Below, piece after piece: positions 1-9,900 of a DNA stretch of 64,000 nt. Within the stretch, counting starts at the first letter, position 1; each line of letters opens with the position of its first letter. A model generated the notes under the pieces. That model ran no database searches and was not told where the DNA came from. It worked only from the letters and a program-made list of their open reading frames with translations. Made by a program: the position numbers and the translations under genes. Origin of the DNA: Anisodus tanguticus (lineage: Eukaryota > Streptophyta > Magnoliopsida > Solanales > Solanaceae); the NCBI GenBank assembly GCA_034509755.1, contig CM067552.1, forward strand, positions 25,047,821 to 25,111,820. The letters are read 5' to 3'.

Positions 1-1154
1 AAGCTTATAGGTTCGGGATTCTAGTTGTTTTAAGTTACTGGGTTCTAAACTAACTAATTTGTACATATTTAATGGATTACTTAGCAAACTTGCAAGGTTT
101 GGACTAAAGCTACTGGTTTCGGCCGAATCCGCATGTTGTATGCTAGCTCCACCCCTGACTAAAATACTCTTAGAGGAATATGACATGCTATGTGAACATC
201 ACGTTCCAAAATCTCCTCCAAAGAGTTTCAAGTTTGAATACACGTAAAAAAAAAAATCCAATGAATAGGTTAATCGAGTTGCATCTGTCATTGTTTCTTA
301 ACAACCGTTATTGCAAAAAAGATACGCCAAACTTATTTTCTCTTTAGGCTGGTGGCTGAGTCAAGAATTCAGCAAAGTGTGTGAGTATTTTCTTCTCACG
401 TATGTCAAGGGTGTGCAAAATTGAATATATATTCATAATTGTTAACATTTAACCCATGTAAACCCCACATAATTTCCGACAAAAGGTGCGCACCTAACCA
501 CCCTACGCCTAAAGTGGCTCGCCCATGTTCTAGGCTCTGATGGCTCCATCCTTTCTATTTAAGGTTTCATATTATTTTCGCGGTATTGCAAAAATGTTCC
601 ACATAACTTGAGTAAAAAGTAGGCAGTAATAGTAGTTGCTTTCATCAAAATGCAAATTTATTTTGAAAGAATTGATTTTTATTATTTCAATCCAGAAACT
701 TGATATACTAATTTGGATTGATTTTTATCAATATTTTCGGTAGCAATTCTTCTTTATTAAGCTTGAATCGTTTTTGTACATTTCTAAAGTATGAAATTAT
801 GTCAATTTATAAAAGTACTATTGTGAAGCTAATTATAGTCGTAAGCATATTCTAAATAAGCACCTACGATTTCTATGGTTAATAAGTGATAGTTGTGTTT
901 TTTCAACGCATCTCATGTATTCATTAATTCGGTGAAAAAAACCCGTTCGACTAATAATAATGGTTATCAGCCACCTAAAAGTATTAAAATTAATTTTATT
1001 GGATTTCATAAAAGATTTTAGTTGAATAAATACCCAAAATTCACTTTTCTAATATCATTGTGTATTACCAAAAAAGTTAGTAGAAAAATATGAGGAGAAG
1101 AATGTTAACTTGTTGAGATTTTAATTTTCAGATACCATAAAAAAGCCTGTTACA
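1..1154. other. AT-rich flank left of the satellite array, no gene recognised
   Basis: This is the only part of the window outside the array. I find no open frame with a plausible product on either strand. The only frame above 60 codons (59-247) begins at TTG and resembles no family I know. Visible landmarks are a HindIII site at positions 1-6 and another near 759, and an 11-base A run at 246-256. Around 119-157 and 480-525 there are GC-richer phrases (for example TTTCGGCCGAATCC and GCTCCACCCC) that look like decayed plant dispersed-repeat sequence; that is an impression from wording, not an alignment. From about 545 to 1150 the sequence is low-complexity AT-rich DNA with no structure I can name. 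The join to the array at about 1155 is abrupt, with no target-site duplication or transposon end visible. Confidence 0.7.
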
Positions 1155-2076
1155 TGCTCTAACTAGAGTGAATAAAAGTAACAATTCCAATTGTATATAT
1201 TATTTATAGGTGATATTATATTTCAAAATTTGGAAAAGTACATAAAATATCAACTTAAAGGAGTTTTTTTATAATTTCATGCAAAAGAGAAATGATTTTT
1301 TGACTCAATATATTAGGCACCTATTCATTTTTATGTAAATATTTTTTGAGAAAAAACCCTATTAGACAATCATAATTGAACGCCACTATTTTATATTTTG
1401 AATATTCATGAAATGACCAGCTCATTTATACTTGTACATTTAAATCAAGAGGATTTGTTATATCATTGAAAACTAAAGGAGATATTATTTTTTCAATCAC
1501 GAAAAATTAAAGGGCAGGTGAGGTTTTACACTTTGGAAAGTAAGTTTTTCGGTCTCGAAAAGTATAAAATGTGCTTCTAAAAGATCAATCTATAAACTTT
1601 TTAGAAAAAATCTTAAGAGCCCGTTTGTTTTGAAATCGGGATAGTATTATAATTTCAAATTTAAAATTATGATTATAACCTAAATAACATATCCCGACTT
1701 TTATATGAGATAAAATATCTAAATTATAATTTTTAATTTCAATACGATTTTAGGTAATGTTTATCCGTAAAACGGTACGGTTGGATTTGTATACGTGGTC
1801 AAGGGCACGTATGTCTCAAGTGACTTATTTGGCAAAAAGTGTTAGATAATATACAATGCAAATAAGTAATAATAAGACAAAGTTAAGAGATAATTAGTCT
1901 GAGCTTGCTATAAGCTTCTTGGAAAAGCTTCCGAGTAGTATATCCGACTAGTATGAAAGCACCAATATTGAGAATAATATTGATAAGAGTATTGTAATAG
2001 CTTTCATATGATTATTTCACAATAGGATAATGTGTCCTATTTATACTCGAGCTCATGGACACATACCACACGATAT
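1155..2076 (+). repeat. Unit 1, diverged edge copy of the satellite
   Basis: This first copy keeps the whole monomer but carries more private substitutions than interior copies. It reads CTCTAACTAG for CTCCAACTAG near the start, TTTTTGACTC for TTTTTGCCTC near 1300, TATTAGACAATC for TATTAGTCAATC near 1362, GATATTATTTT for GATATTGTTTT near 1487, GGTGAGGTT for GGTGGAGTT near 1517, and CGTTTGTTTTG for CGTTTGGTTTG near 1622. It has T7 where most copies have T8, and GGAAAAGCTT where most have GGCAAAGCTT. Excess divergence in the outermost unit is the known signature of a natural satellite edge, where unequal exchange and gene conversion homogenise less efficiently. It argues that 1155 is a true array boundary and not an assembly join. 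Confidence 0.85.
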
Positions 2077-3462
2077 ATGCTCCAACTAGAGTGAATAAAA
2101 GTAACAATTCCAATTGTATATATTATTTATAGGTGATATTATATTTCAAAATTTGGAAAAGTACATAAAATATCAACTTAAAGGAGTTTTTTTTATAATT
2201 TCATGCAAAAGAGAAATGATTTTTTGCCTCAATATATTAGGCACCTATTCATTTTTATGTAAATATTTTTTGAGAAAAAACCCTATTAGTCAATCATAAT
2301 TGAACGCCACTATTTTATATTTTGAATATTCATGAAATGACCAGCTCATTTATACTTGTACATTTAAATCAAGAGGATTTGTTATATCATTGAAAACTAA
2401 AGGAGATATTGTTTTTTCAATCACGAAAAATTAAAGGGCAGGTGGAGTTTTACACTGGAAAGTAAGTTTTTCAGTCTCTGAAAAGTATAAAATGTGCTTC
2501 TAAAAGATCAATCTATAAACTTTTTAGAAAAAATCTTAAGAGCCCGTTTGGTTTGAAATCGGGATAGTATTATAATTTCAAATTTAAAATTATGATTATA
2601 ACCTAAATAACATATACCGACTTTTATATGAGATAAAATATATAATTATAATTTTTAATTTCAATACTGATTTTAGGTAATGTTTATCCGTAAAACGGTA
2701 CGGTTGGATTTGTATACGTGGTCAAGGGCACGTATGTCTCAAGTGACTTATTTGGCAAAAAGTGTTAGATAATATACAATGCAAATAAGTAATAATAAGA
2801 CAAAGTTAAGAGATAATTAGTCTGAGCTTGCTATAAGCTTCTTGGCGAAGCTTCCGAGTAGTATATCTGACTAGTATGAAAGCACCAATATTGAGAATAA
2901 TATTGATAAGAGTATTGTAATAGCTTTCATATGATTATTTCACAATAGGATAATGTGTCCTATTTATACTCGAGCTCATGGATACATACCACACGATATA
3001 TGCTCCAACTAGAGTGAATAAAAGTAACAATTCCAATTGTATATATTATTTATAGGTGATATTATATTTCAAAATTTGGAAAAGTACATAAAATATCAAC
3101 TTAAAGGAGTTTTTTTTATAATTTCATGCAAAAGAGAAATGATTTTTTGCCTCAATATATTAGGCACCTATTCATTTTTATGTAAATATTTTTTGAGAAA
3201 AAACCCTATTAGTCAATCATAATTGAACGCCACTATTTTATATTTTGAATATTCATGAAATGACCAGCTCATTTATACTTGTACATTTAAATCAAGAGGA
3301 TTTGTTATATCATTGAAAACTAAAGGAGATATTGTTTTTTCAATCACGAAAAATTAAAGGGCGGGTGGAGTTTTACACTGGAAAGTAAGTTTTTCAGTCT
3401 CTGAAAAGTATAAAATGTGCTTCTAAAAGATCAATCTATAAACTTTTTAGAAAAAATCTTAA

Positions 3463-3630
3463 GAGCCCGTTTGGTTTGAAATCGGGATAGTATTATAATT
3501 TCAAATTTAAAATTATGATTATAACCTAAATAACATATCCCGACTTTTATATGAGATAAAATATCTAAATTATAATTTTTAATTTCAATACTGATTTTAG
3601 GTAATGTTTATCCGTAAAACGGTATTGTTG
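3463..3630. repeat. Possible MITE-derived segment inside the monomer
   Basis: The stretch opens with GAGCCCGTTTGGTTTG, a phrase like the termini of many plant hAT-type miniature elements. It continues as very AT-rich DNA with an 8-bp perfect inverted repeat, TCGGGATA at 3482-3489 and TATCCCGA at 3536-3543. I cannot find a convincing matching end on the right (candidates lie near 3611-3630) and see no target-site duplication, so a whole element is not shown. If real, it would mean the monomer was assembled from several sequences before amplification. It is repeated in all 68 copies. Confidence 0.3.
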
Positions 3631-3754
3631 GATTAGTATACGTGGTCAAGGGCACGTAGGTCTCAAGTGACTTATTTGGCAAAAAGTGTTAGATAATATA
3701 CAATGCAAATAAGTAATAATAAGACAAAGTTAAGAGATAATTAGTCTGAGCTTG

Positions 3755-3780
3755 CTATAAGCTTCTTGGCGAAGCTTCCG
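3755..3780. repeat. HindIII doublet in each monomer
   Basis: Nearly every copy carries two AAGCTT sites 13 bases apart (ATAAGCTTCTTGG then AAAGCTTCC). The second is lost in unit 12, where the sequence reads AAAGCTCCG near 12090. The spacing shrinks in unit 25 near 24090. The base between the sites varies: GGCAAAGC is standard, GGCGAAGC occurs in units 2 and 3, GGAAAAGC in units 1 and 68, and GGCAAAAGC in units 14, 38, 41 and 44. Confidence 0.85.
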
Positions 3781-3798
3781 AGTAGTATATCTGACTAG

Positions 3799-3855
3799 TA
3801 TGAAAGCACCAATATTGAGAATAATATTGATAAGAGTATTGTAATAGCTTTCATA
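3799..3855. repeat. Nested inverted repeats (9-bp outer, 7-bp inner), present in every monomer
   Basis: In the reference copy TATGAAAGC (3799-3807) pairs perfectly with GCTTTCATA (3847-3855). Inside it, CAATATT (3810-3816) pairs perfectly with AATATTG (3823-3829) across a 6-base loop. The arms recur essentially unchanged in each copy. A small exception is unit 6, where CACCACC replaces CACC near 6574 and lengthens the spacer. Another is unit 19, where GAAAAGCACCATATTG near 18585 alters both inner and outer arms. The function is unknown. It could be a relic of a transposon or LTR control region, or a cruciform-prone element; there is no direct evidence for either. Confidence 0.7.
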
Positions 3856-3867
3856 TGATTATTTCAC

Positions 3868-3901
3868 AATAGGATAATGTGTCCTATTTATACTCGAGCT
3901 C
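3868..3901. repeat. 7-bp hairpin and TATA-like stretch beside overlapping XhoI and SacI sites
   Basis: AATAGGA (3868-3874) and TCCTATT (3882-3888) form a perfect 7-bp stem with a 7-base loop. It is followed by TATTTATA and then CTCGAGCTC (3893-3901), which contains overlapping XhoI and SacI sites. The group recurs in every copy I checked. The TATA-like stretch recalls a plant core promoter, but the whole monomer is AT-rich, so promoter activity is only a possibility. The fixed XhoI and SacI sites predict a ladder of about 924 bp in digests. Confidence 0.55.
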
Positions 3902-6900
3902 ATGGACACATACCACACGATATATGCTCCAACTAGAGTGAATAAAAGTAACAATTCCAATTGTATATATTATTTATAGGTGATATTATATTTCAAAATT
4001 TGGAAAAGTACATAAAATATCAACTTAAAGGAGTTTTTTTTATAATTTCATGCAAAAGAGAAATGATTTTTTGCCTCAATATTTAGGCACCTATTCATTT
4101 TTATGTAAATATTTTTTGAGAAAAAACCCTATTAGTCAATCATAATTGAACGCCACTATTTTATATTTTGAATATTCATGAAATGACCAGCTCATTTATA
4201 CTTGTACATTTAAATCAAGAGGATTTGTTATATCATTGAAAACTAAAGGAGATATTGTTTTTTCAATCACGAAAAATTAAAGGGCAGGTGGAGTTTTACA
4301 CTGGAAAGTAAGTTTTTCAGTCTCTGAAAAGTATAAAATGTGCTTCTAAAAGATCAATCTATAAACTTTTTAGAAAAAATCTTAAGAGCCCGTTTGGTTT
4401 GAAATCGGGATAGTATTATAATTTCAAATTTAAAATTATGATTATAACCTAAATAACATATCCCGACTTTTATATGAGATAAAATATCTAAATTATAATT
4501 TTTAATTTCAATACTGATTTTAGGTAATGTTTATCCGTAAAACGGTACGGTTGGATTTGTATACGTGGTCAAGGGCACGTATGTCTCAAGTGACTTATTT
4601 GGCAAAAAGTGTTAGATAATATACAATGCAAATAAGTAATAATAAGACAAAGTTAAGAGATAATTAGTCTGAGCTTGCTATAAGCTTCTTGGCAAAGCTT
4701 CCGAGTAGTATATCTGACTAGTATGAAAGCACCAATATTGAGAATAATATTGATAAGAGTATTGTAATAGCTTTCATATGATTATTTCACAATAGGATAA
4801 TGTGTCCTATTTATACTCGAGCTCATGGACACATACCACACGATATATGCTCCAACTAGAGTGAATAAAAGTAACAATTCCAATTGTATATATTATTTAT
4901 AGGTGATATTATATTTCAAAATTTGGAAAAGTACATAAAATATCAACTTAAAGGAGTTTTTTTATAATTTCATGCAAAAGAGAAATGATTTTTTGCCTCA
5001 ATATATTAGGCACCTATTCATTTTTATGTAAATATTTTTTGAGAAAAAACCCTATTAGTCAATCATAATTGAACGCCACTATTTTATATTTTGAATATTC
5101 ATGAAATGACCAGCTCATTTATACTTGTACATTTAAATCAAGAGGATTTGTTATATCATTGAAAACTAAAGGAGATATTGTTTTTTCAATCACGAAAAAT
5201 TAAAGGGCATGTGGAGTTTTACACTTTGAAAGTAAGTTTTTCGGTCTCGAAAAGTATAAAATGTGCTTCTAAAAGATCAATCTATAAACTTTTTAGAAAA
5301 AATCTTAAGAGCCCGTTTGGTTTGAAATCGGGATAGTATTATAATTTCAAATTTAAAATTATGATTATAACCTAAATAACATATCCCGACTTTTATATGA
5401 GATAAAATATCTAAATTATAATTTTTAATTTCAATACTGATTTTAGGTAATGTTTATCCGTAAAACGGTACGGTTGGATTTGTATACGTGGTCAAGGGCA
5501 CGTATGTCTCAAGTGACTTATTTGGCAAAAAGTGTTAGATAATATACAATGCAAATAAGTAATAATAAGACAAAGTTAAGAGATAATTAGTCTGAGCTTG
5601 CTATAAGCTTCTTGGCAAAGCTTCCGAGTAGTATATCTGACTAGTATGAAAGCACCAATATTGAGAATAATATTGATAAGAGTATTGTAATAGCTTTCAT
5701 ATGATTATTTCACAATAGGATAATGTGTCCTATTTATACTCGAGCTCATGGACACATACCACACGATATATGCTCCAACTAGAGTGAATAAAAGTAACAA
5801 TTCCAATTGTATATATTATTTATAGGTGATATTATATTTCAAAATTTGGAAAAGTACATAAAATATCAACTTAAAGGAGTTTTTTTTATAATTTCATGCA
5901 AAAGAGAAATGATTTTTTGCCTCAATATATTAGGCACCTATTCATTTTTATGTAAATATTTTTTGAGAAAAAACCCTATTAGTCAATCATAATTGAACGC
6001 CACTATTTTATATTTTGAATATTCATGAAATGACCAGCTCATTTATACTTGTACATTTAAATCAAGAGGATTTGTTATATCATTGAAAACTAAAGGAGAT
6101 ATTGTTTTTTCAATCACGAAAAATTAAAGGGCGGTGGAGTTTTACACTTTGGAAAGTAAGTTTTTCAGTCTCGAAAAGTATAAAATGTGCTTCTAAAAGA
6201 TCAATCTATAAACTTTTTAGAAAAAATCTTAAGAGCCCGTTTGGTTTGAAATCGGGATAGTATTATAATTTCAAATTTAAAATTATGATTATAACCTAAA
6301 TAACATATCCGACTTTTATATGAGATAAAATATCTAAATTATAATTTTTAATTTCAATACGATTTTAGGTAATGTTTATCCGTAAAACGGTACGGTTGGA
6401 TTTGTATACGTGGTCAAGGGCACGTATGTCTCAAGTGACTTATTTGGCAAAAAGTGTTAGATAATATACAATGCAAATAAGTAATAATAAGACAAAGTTA
6501 AGAGATAATTAGTCGAGCTTGCTATAAGCTTCTTGGCAAAGCTTCCGAGTAGTATATCCGACTAGTATGAAAGCACCACCAATATTGAGAATAATATTGA
6601 TAAGAGTATTGTAATAGCTTTCATATGATTATTTCACAATAGGATAATGTGTCCTATTTATACTCGAGCTCATGGACACATACCACACGATATATGCTCC
6701 AACTAGAGTGAATAAAAGTAACAATTCCAATTGTATATATTATTTATAGGTGATATTATATTTCAAAATTTGGAAAAGTACATAAAATATCAACTTAAAG
6801 GAGTTTTTTTTATAATTTCATGCAAAAGAGAAATGATTTTTTGCCTCAATATATTAGGCACCTATTCATTTTTATGTAAATATTTTTTGAGAAAAAACCC

Positions 6901-9900
6901 TATTAGTCAATCATAATTGAACGCCACTATTTTATATTTTGAATATTCATGAAATGACCAGCTCATTTATACTTGTACATTTAAATCAAGAGGATTTGTT
7001 ATATCATTGAAAACTAAAGGAGATATTGTTTTTTCAATCACGAAAAATTAAAGGGCAGGTGGAGTTTTACACTTTGGAAAGTAAGTTTTTCAGTCTCTGA
7101 AAAGTATAAAATGTGCTTCTAAAAGATCAATCTATAAACTTTTTAGAAAAAATCTTAAGAGCCCGTTTGGTTTGAAATCGGGATAGTATTATAATTTCAA
7201 ATTTAAAATTATGATTATAACCTAAATAACATATCCCGACTTTTATATGAGATAAAATATCTAAATTATAATTTTTAATTTCAATACGATTTTAGGTAAT
7301 GTTTATCCGTAAAACGGTACGGTTGGATTTGTATACGTGGTCAAGGGCACGTATGTCTCAAGTGACTTATTTGGCAAAAAGTGTTAGATAATATACAATG
7401 CAAATAAGTAATAATAAGACAAAGTTAAGAGATAATTAGTCCGAGCTTGCTATAAGCTTCTTGGCAAAGCTTCCGAGTAGTATATCGACTAGTATGAAAG
7501 CACCAATATTGAGAATAATATTGATAAGAGTATTGTAATAGCTTTCATATGATTATTTCACAATAGGATAATGTGTCCTATTTATACTCGAGCTCATGGA
7601 CACATACCACACGATATATGCTCCAACTAGAGTGAATAAAAGTAACAATTCCAATTGTATATATTATTTATAGGTGATATTATATTTCAAAATTTGGAAA
7701 AGTACATAAAATATCAACTTAAAGGAGTTTTTTTTATAATTTCATGCAAAAGAGAAATGATTTTTTGCCTCAATATATTAGGCACCTATTCATTTTTATG
7801 TAAATATTTTTTGAGAAAAAACCCTATTAGTCAATCATAATTGAACGCCACTATTTTATATTTTGAATATTCATGAAATGACCAGCTCATTTATACTTGT
7901 ACATTTAAATCAAGAGGATTTGTTATATCATTGAAAACTAAAGGAGATATTGTTTTTTCAATCACGAAAAATTAAAGGGCAGGTGGAGTTTTACACTGGA
8001 AAGTAAGTTTTTCGGTCTCGAAAAGTATAAAATGTGCTTCTAAAAGATCAATCTATAAACTTTTTAGAAAAAATCTTAAGAGCCCGTTGGGTTTGAAATC
8101 GGGATAGTATTATAATTTCAAATTTAAAATTATGATTATAACCTAAATAACATATCCCGACTTTTATATGAGATAAAATATCTAAATTATAATTTTTAAT
8201 TTCAATACCGATTTTAGGTAATGTTTATCCGTAAAACGGTACGGTTGGATTTGTATACGTGGTCAAGGGCACGTATGTCTCAAGTGACTTATTTGGCAAA
8301 AAGTGTTAGATAATATACAATGCAAATAAGTAATAATAAGACAAAGTTAAGAGATAATTAGTCCGAGCTTGCTATAAGCTTCTTGGCAAAGCTTCCGAGT
8401 AGTATATCTGACTAGTATGAAAGCACCAATATTGAGAATAATATTGATAAGAGTATTGTAATAGCTTTCATATGATTATTTCACAATAGGATAATGTGTC
8501 CTATTTATACTCGAGCTCATGGACACATACCACACGATATATGCTCCAACTAGAGTGAATAAAAGTAACAATTCCAATTGTATATTTTTTATAGGTGATA
8601 TTATATTTCAAAATTTGGAAAAGTACATAAAATATCAACTTAAAGGAGTTTTTTTTATAATTTCATGCAAAAGAGAAATGATTTTTTGCCTCAATATATT
8701 AGGCACCTATTCATTTTTATGTAAATATTTTTTGAGAAAAAACCCTATTAGTCAATCATAATTGAACGCCACTATTTTATATTTTGAATATTCATGAAAT
8801 GACCAGCTCATTTATACTTGTACATTTAAATCAAGAGGATTTGTTATATCATTGAAAACTAAAGGAGATATTGTTTTTTCAATCACGAAAAATTAAAGGG
8901 CAGGTGGAGTTTTACACTTTGGAAAGTAAGTTTTTCGGTCTCTGAAAAGTATAAAATGTGCTTCTAAAAGATCAATCTATAAACTTTTTAGAAAAAATCT
9001 TAAGAGCCCGTTTGGTTTGAAATCGGGATAGTATTATAATTTCAAATTTAAAATTATGATTATAACCTAAATAACATATCCCGACTTTTATATGAGATAA
9101 AATATCTAAATTATAATTTTTAATTTCAATACGATTTTAGGTAATGTTTATCCGTAAAACGGTACGGTTGGATTTGTATACGTGGTCAAGGGCACGTATG
9201 TCTCAAGTGACTTATTTGGCAAAAAGTGTTAGATAATATACAATGCAAATAAGTAATAATAAGACAAAGTTAAGAGATAATTAGTCTGAGCTTGCTATAA
9301 GCTTCTTGGCAAAGCTTCCGAGTAGTATATCTGACTAGTATGAAAGCACCAATATTGAGAATAATATTGATAAGAGTATTGTAATAGCTTTCATATGATT
9401 ATTTCACAATAGGATAATGTGTCCTATTTATACTCGAGCTCATGGACACATACCACACGATATATGCTCCAACTAGAGTGAATAAAAGTAACAATTCCAA
9501 TTGTATATATTATTTATAGGTGATATTATATTTCAAAATTTGGAAAAGTACATAAAATATCAACTTAAAGGAGTTTTTTTTATAATTTCATGCAAAAGAG
9601 AAATGATTTTTTGCCTCAATATATTAGGCACCTATTCATTTTTATGTAAATATTTTTTGAGAAAAAACCCTATTAGTCAATCATAATTGAACGCCACTAT
9701 TTTATATTTTGAATATTCATGAAATGACCAGCTCATTTATACTTGTACATTTAAATCAAGAGGATTTGTTATATCATTGAAAACTAAAGGAGATATTGTT
9801 TTTTCAATCACGAAAAATTAAAGGGCGGTGTGAGTTTTACACTTTGGAAAGTAAGTTTTTCGGTCTCGAAAAGTATAAAATGTGCTTCTAAAAGATCAAT

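Larger units (their letters stand above)
3000..3923 (+). repeat. Reference monomer (unit 3, 924 bp) with internal landmarks
   Basis: Unit 3 serves as a map because its frame and hairpins are intact. In order: the phase motif at 3000; a T8 tract at 3110-3117; a conserved AT-rich stretch to about 3360; a hypervariable patch at 3361-3405 (GGGCRGGTGG, ACACTGG and TCAGTCTCTGA); a stretch beginning GAGCCCGTTTGG at about 3463; an 8-bp inverted repeat at 3482-3489 / 3536-3543; a CTGA/CCGA/CGA site at about 3591; a variable patch around 3611-3640; a diagnostic T/G site at 3659; another CTGA/CCGA/CGA site at 3746-3749; a HindIII doublet around 3760-3776; a third CTGA/CCGA/CGA site at 3791-3794; the inverted-repeat cluster at 3799-3888; overlapping XhoI and SacI sites at 3893-3901; and a diagnostic C/T site at 3907. 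Unit 3 is unusual in reading GGTATTGTTGGATTAG near 3621-3638, where most units read GGTACGGTTGGATTTG. Confidence 0.9.

Noticed and set aside
59..247. 62-codon open frame in the flank
   Set aside because: It starts at TTG rather than ATG, resembles no known family, and lies in sequence that reads like decayed repeat. It is probably chance.
3037..3222. 61-codon open frame repeated in 57 of the 68 monomers
   Set aside because: It starts at TTG (the one ATG version, in unit 9, arises from a changed tract upstream). It is broken by simple indels in units 1, 4, 5, 17, 23, 24, 28, 29, 56, 58 and 67, most often by T7 or T9 in place of T8. Its repetition reflects array homogeneity, not coding constraint.
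3470..3484. tRNA-like B box (GGTTTGAAATC) suggesting a SINE
   Set aside because: It mismatches the B-box consensus at key positions, and there is no A box or tRNA-like fold upstream.
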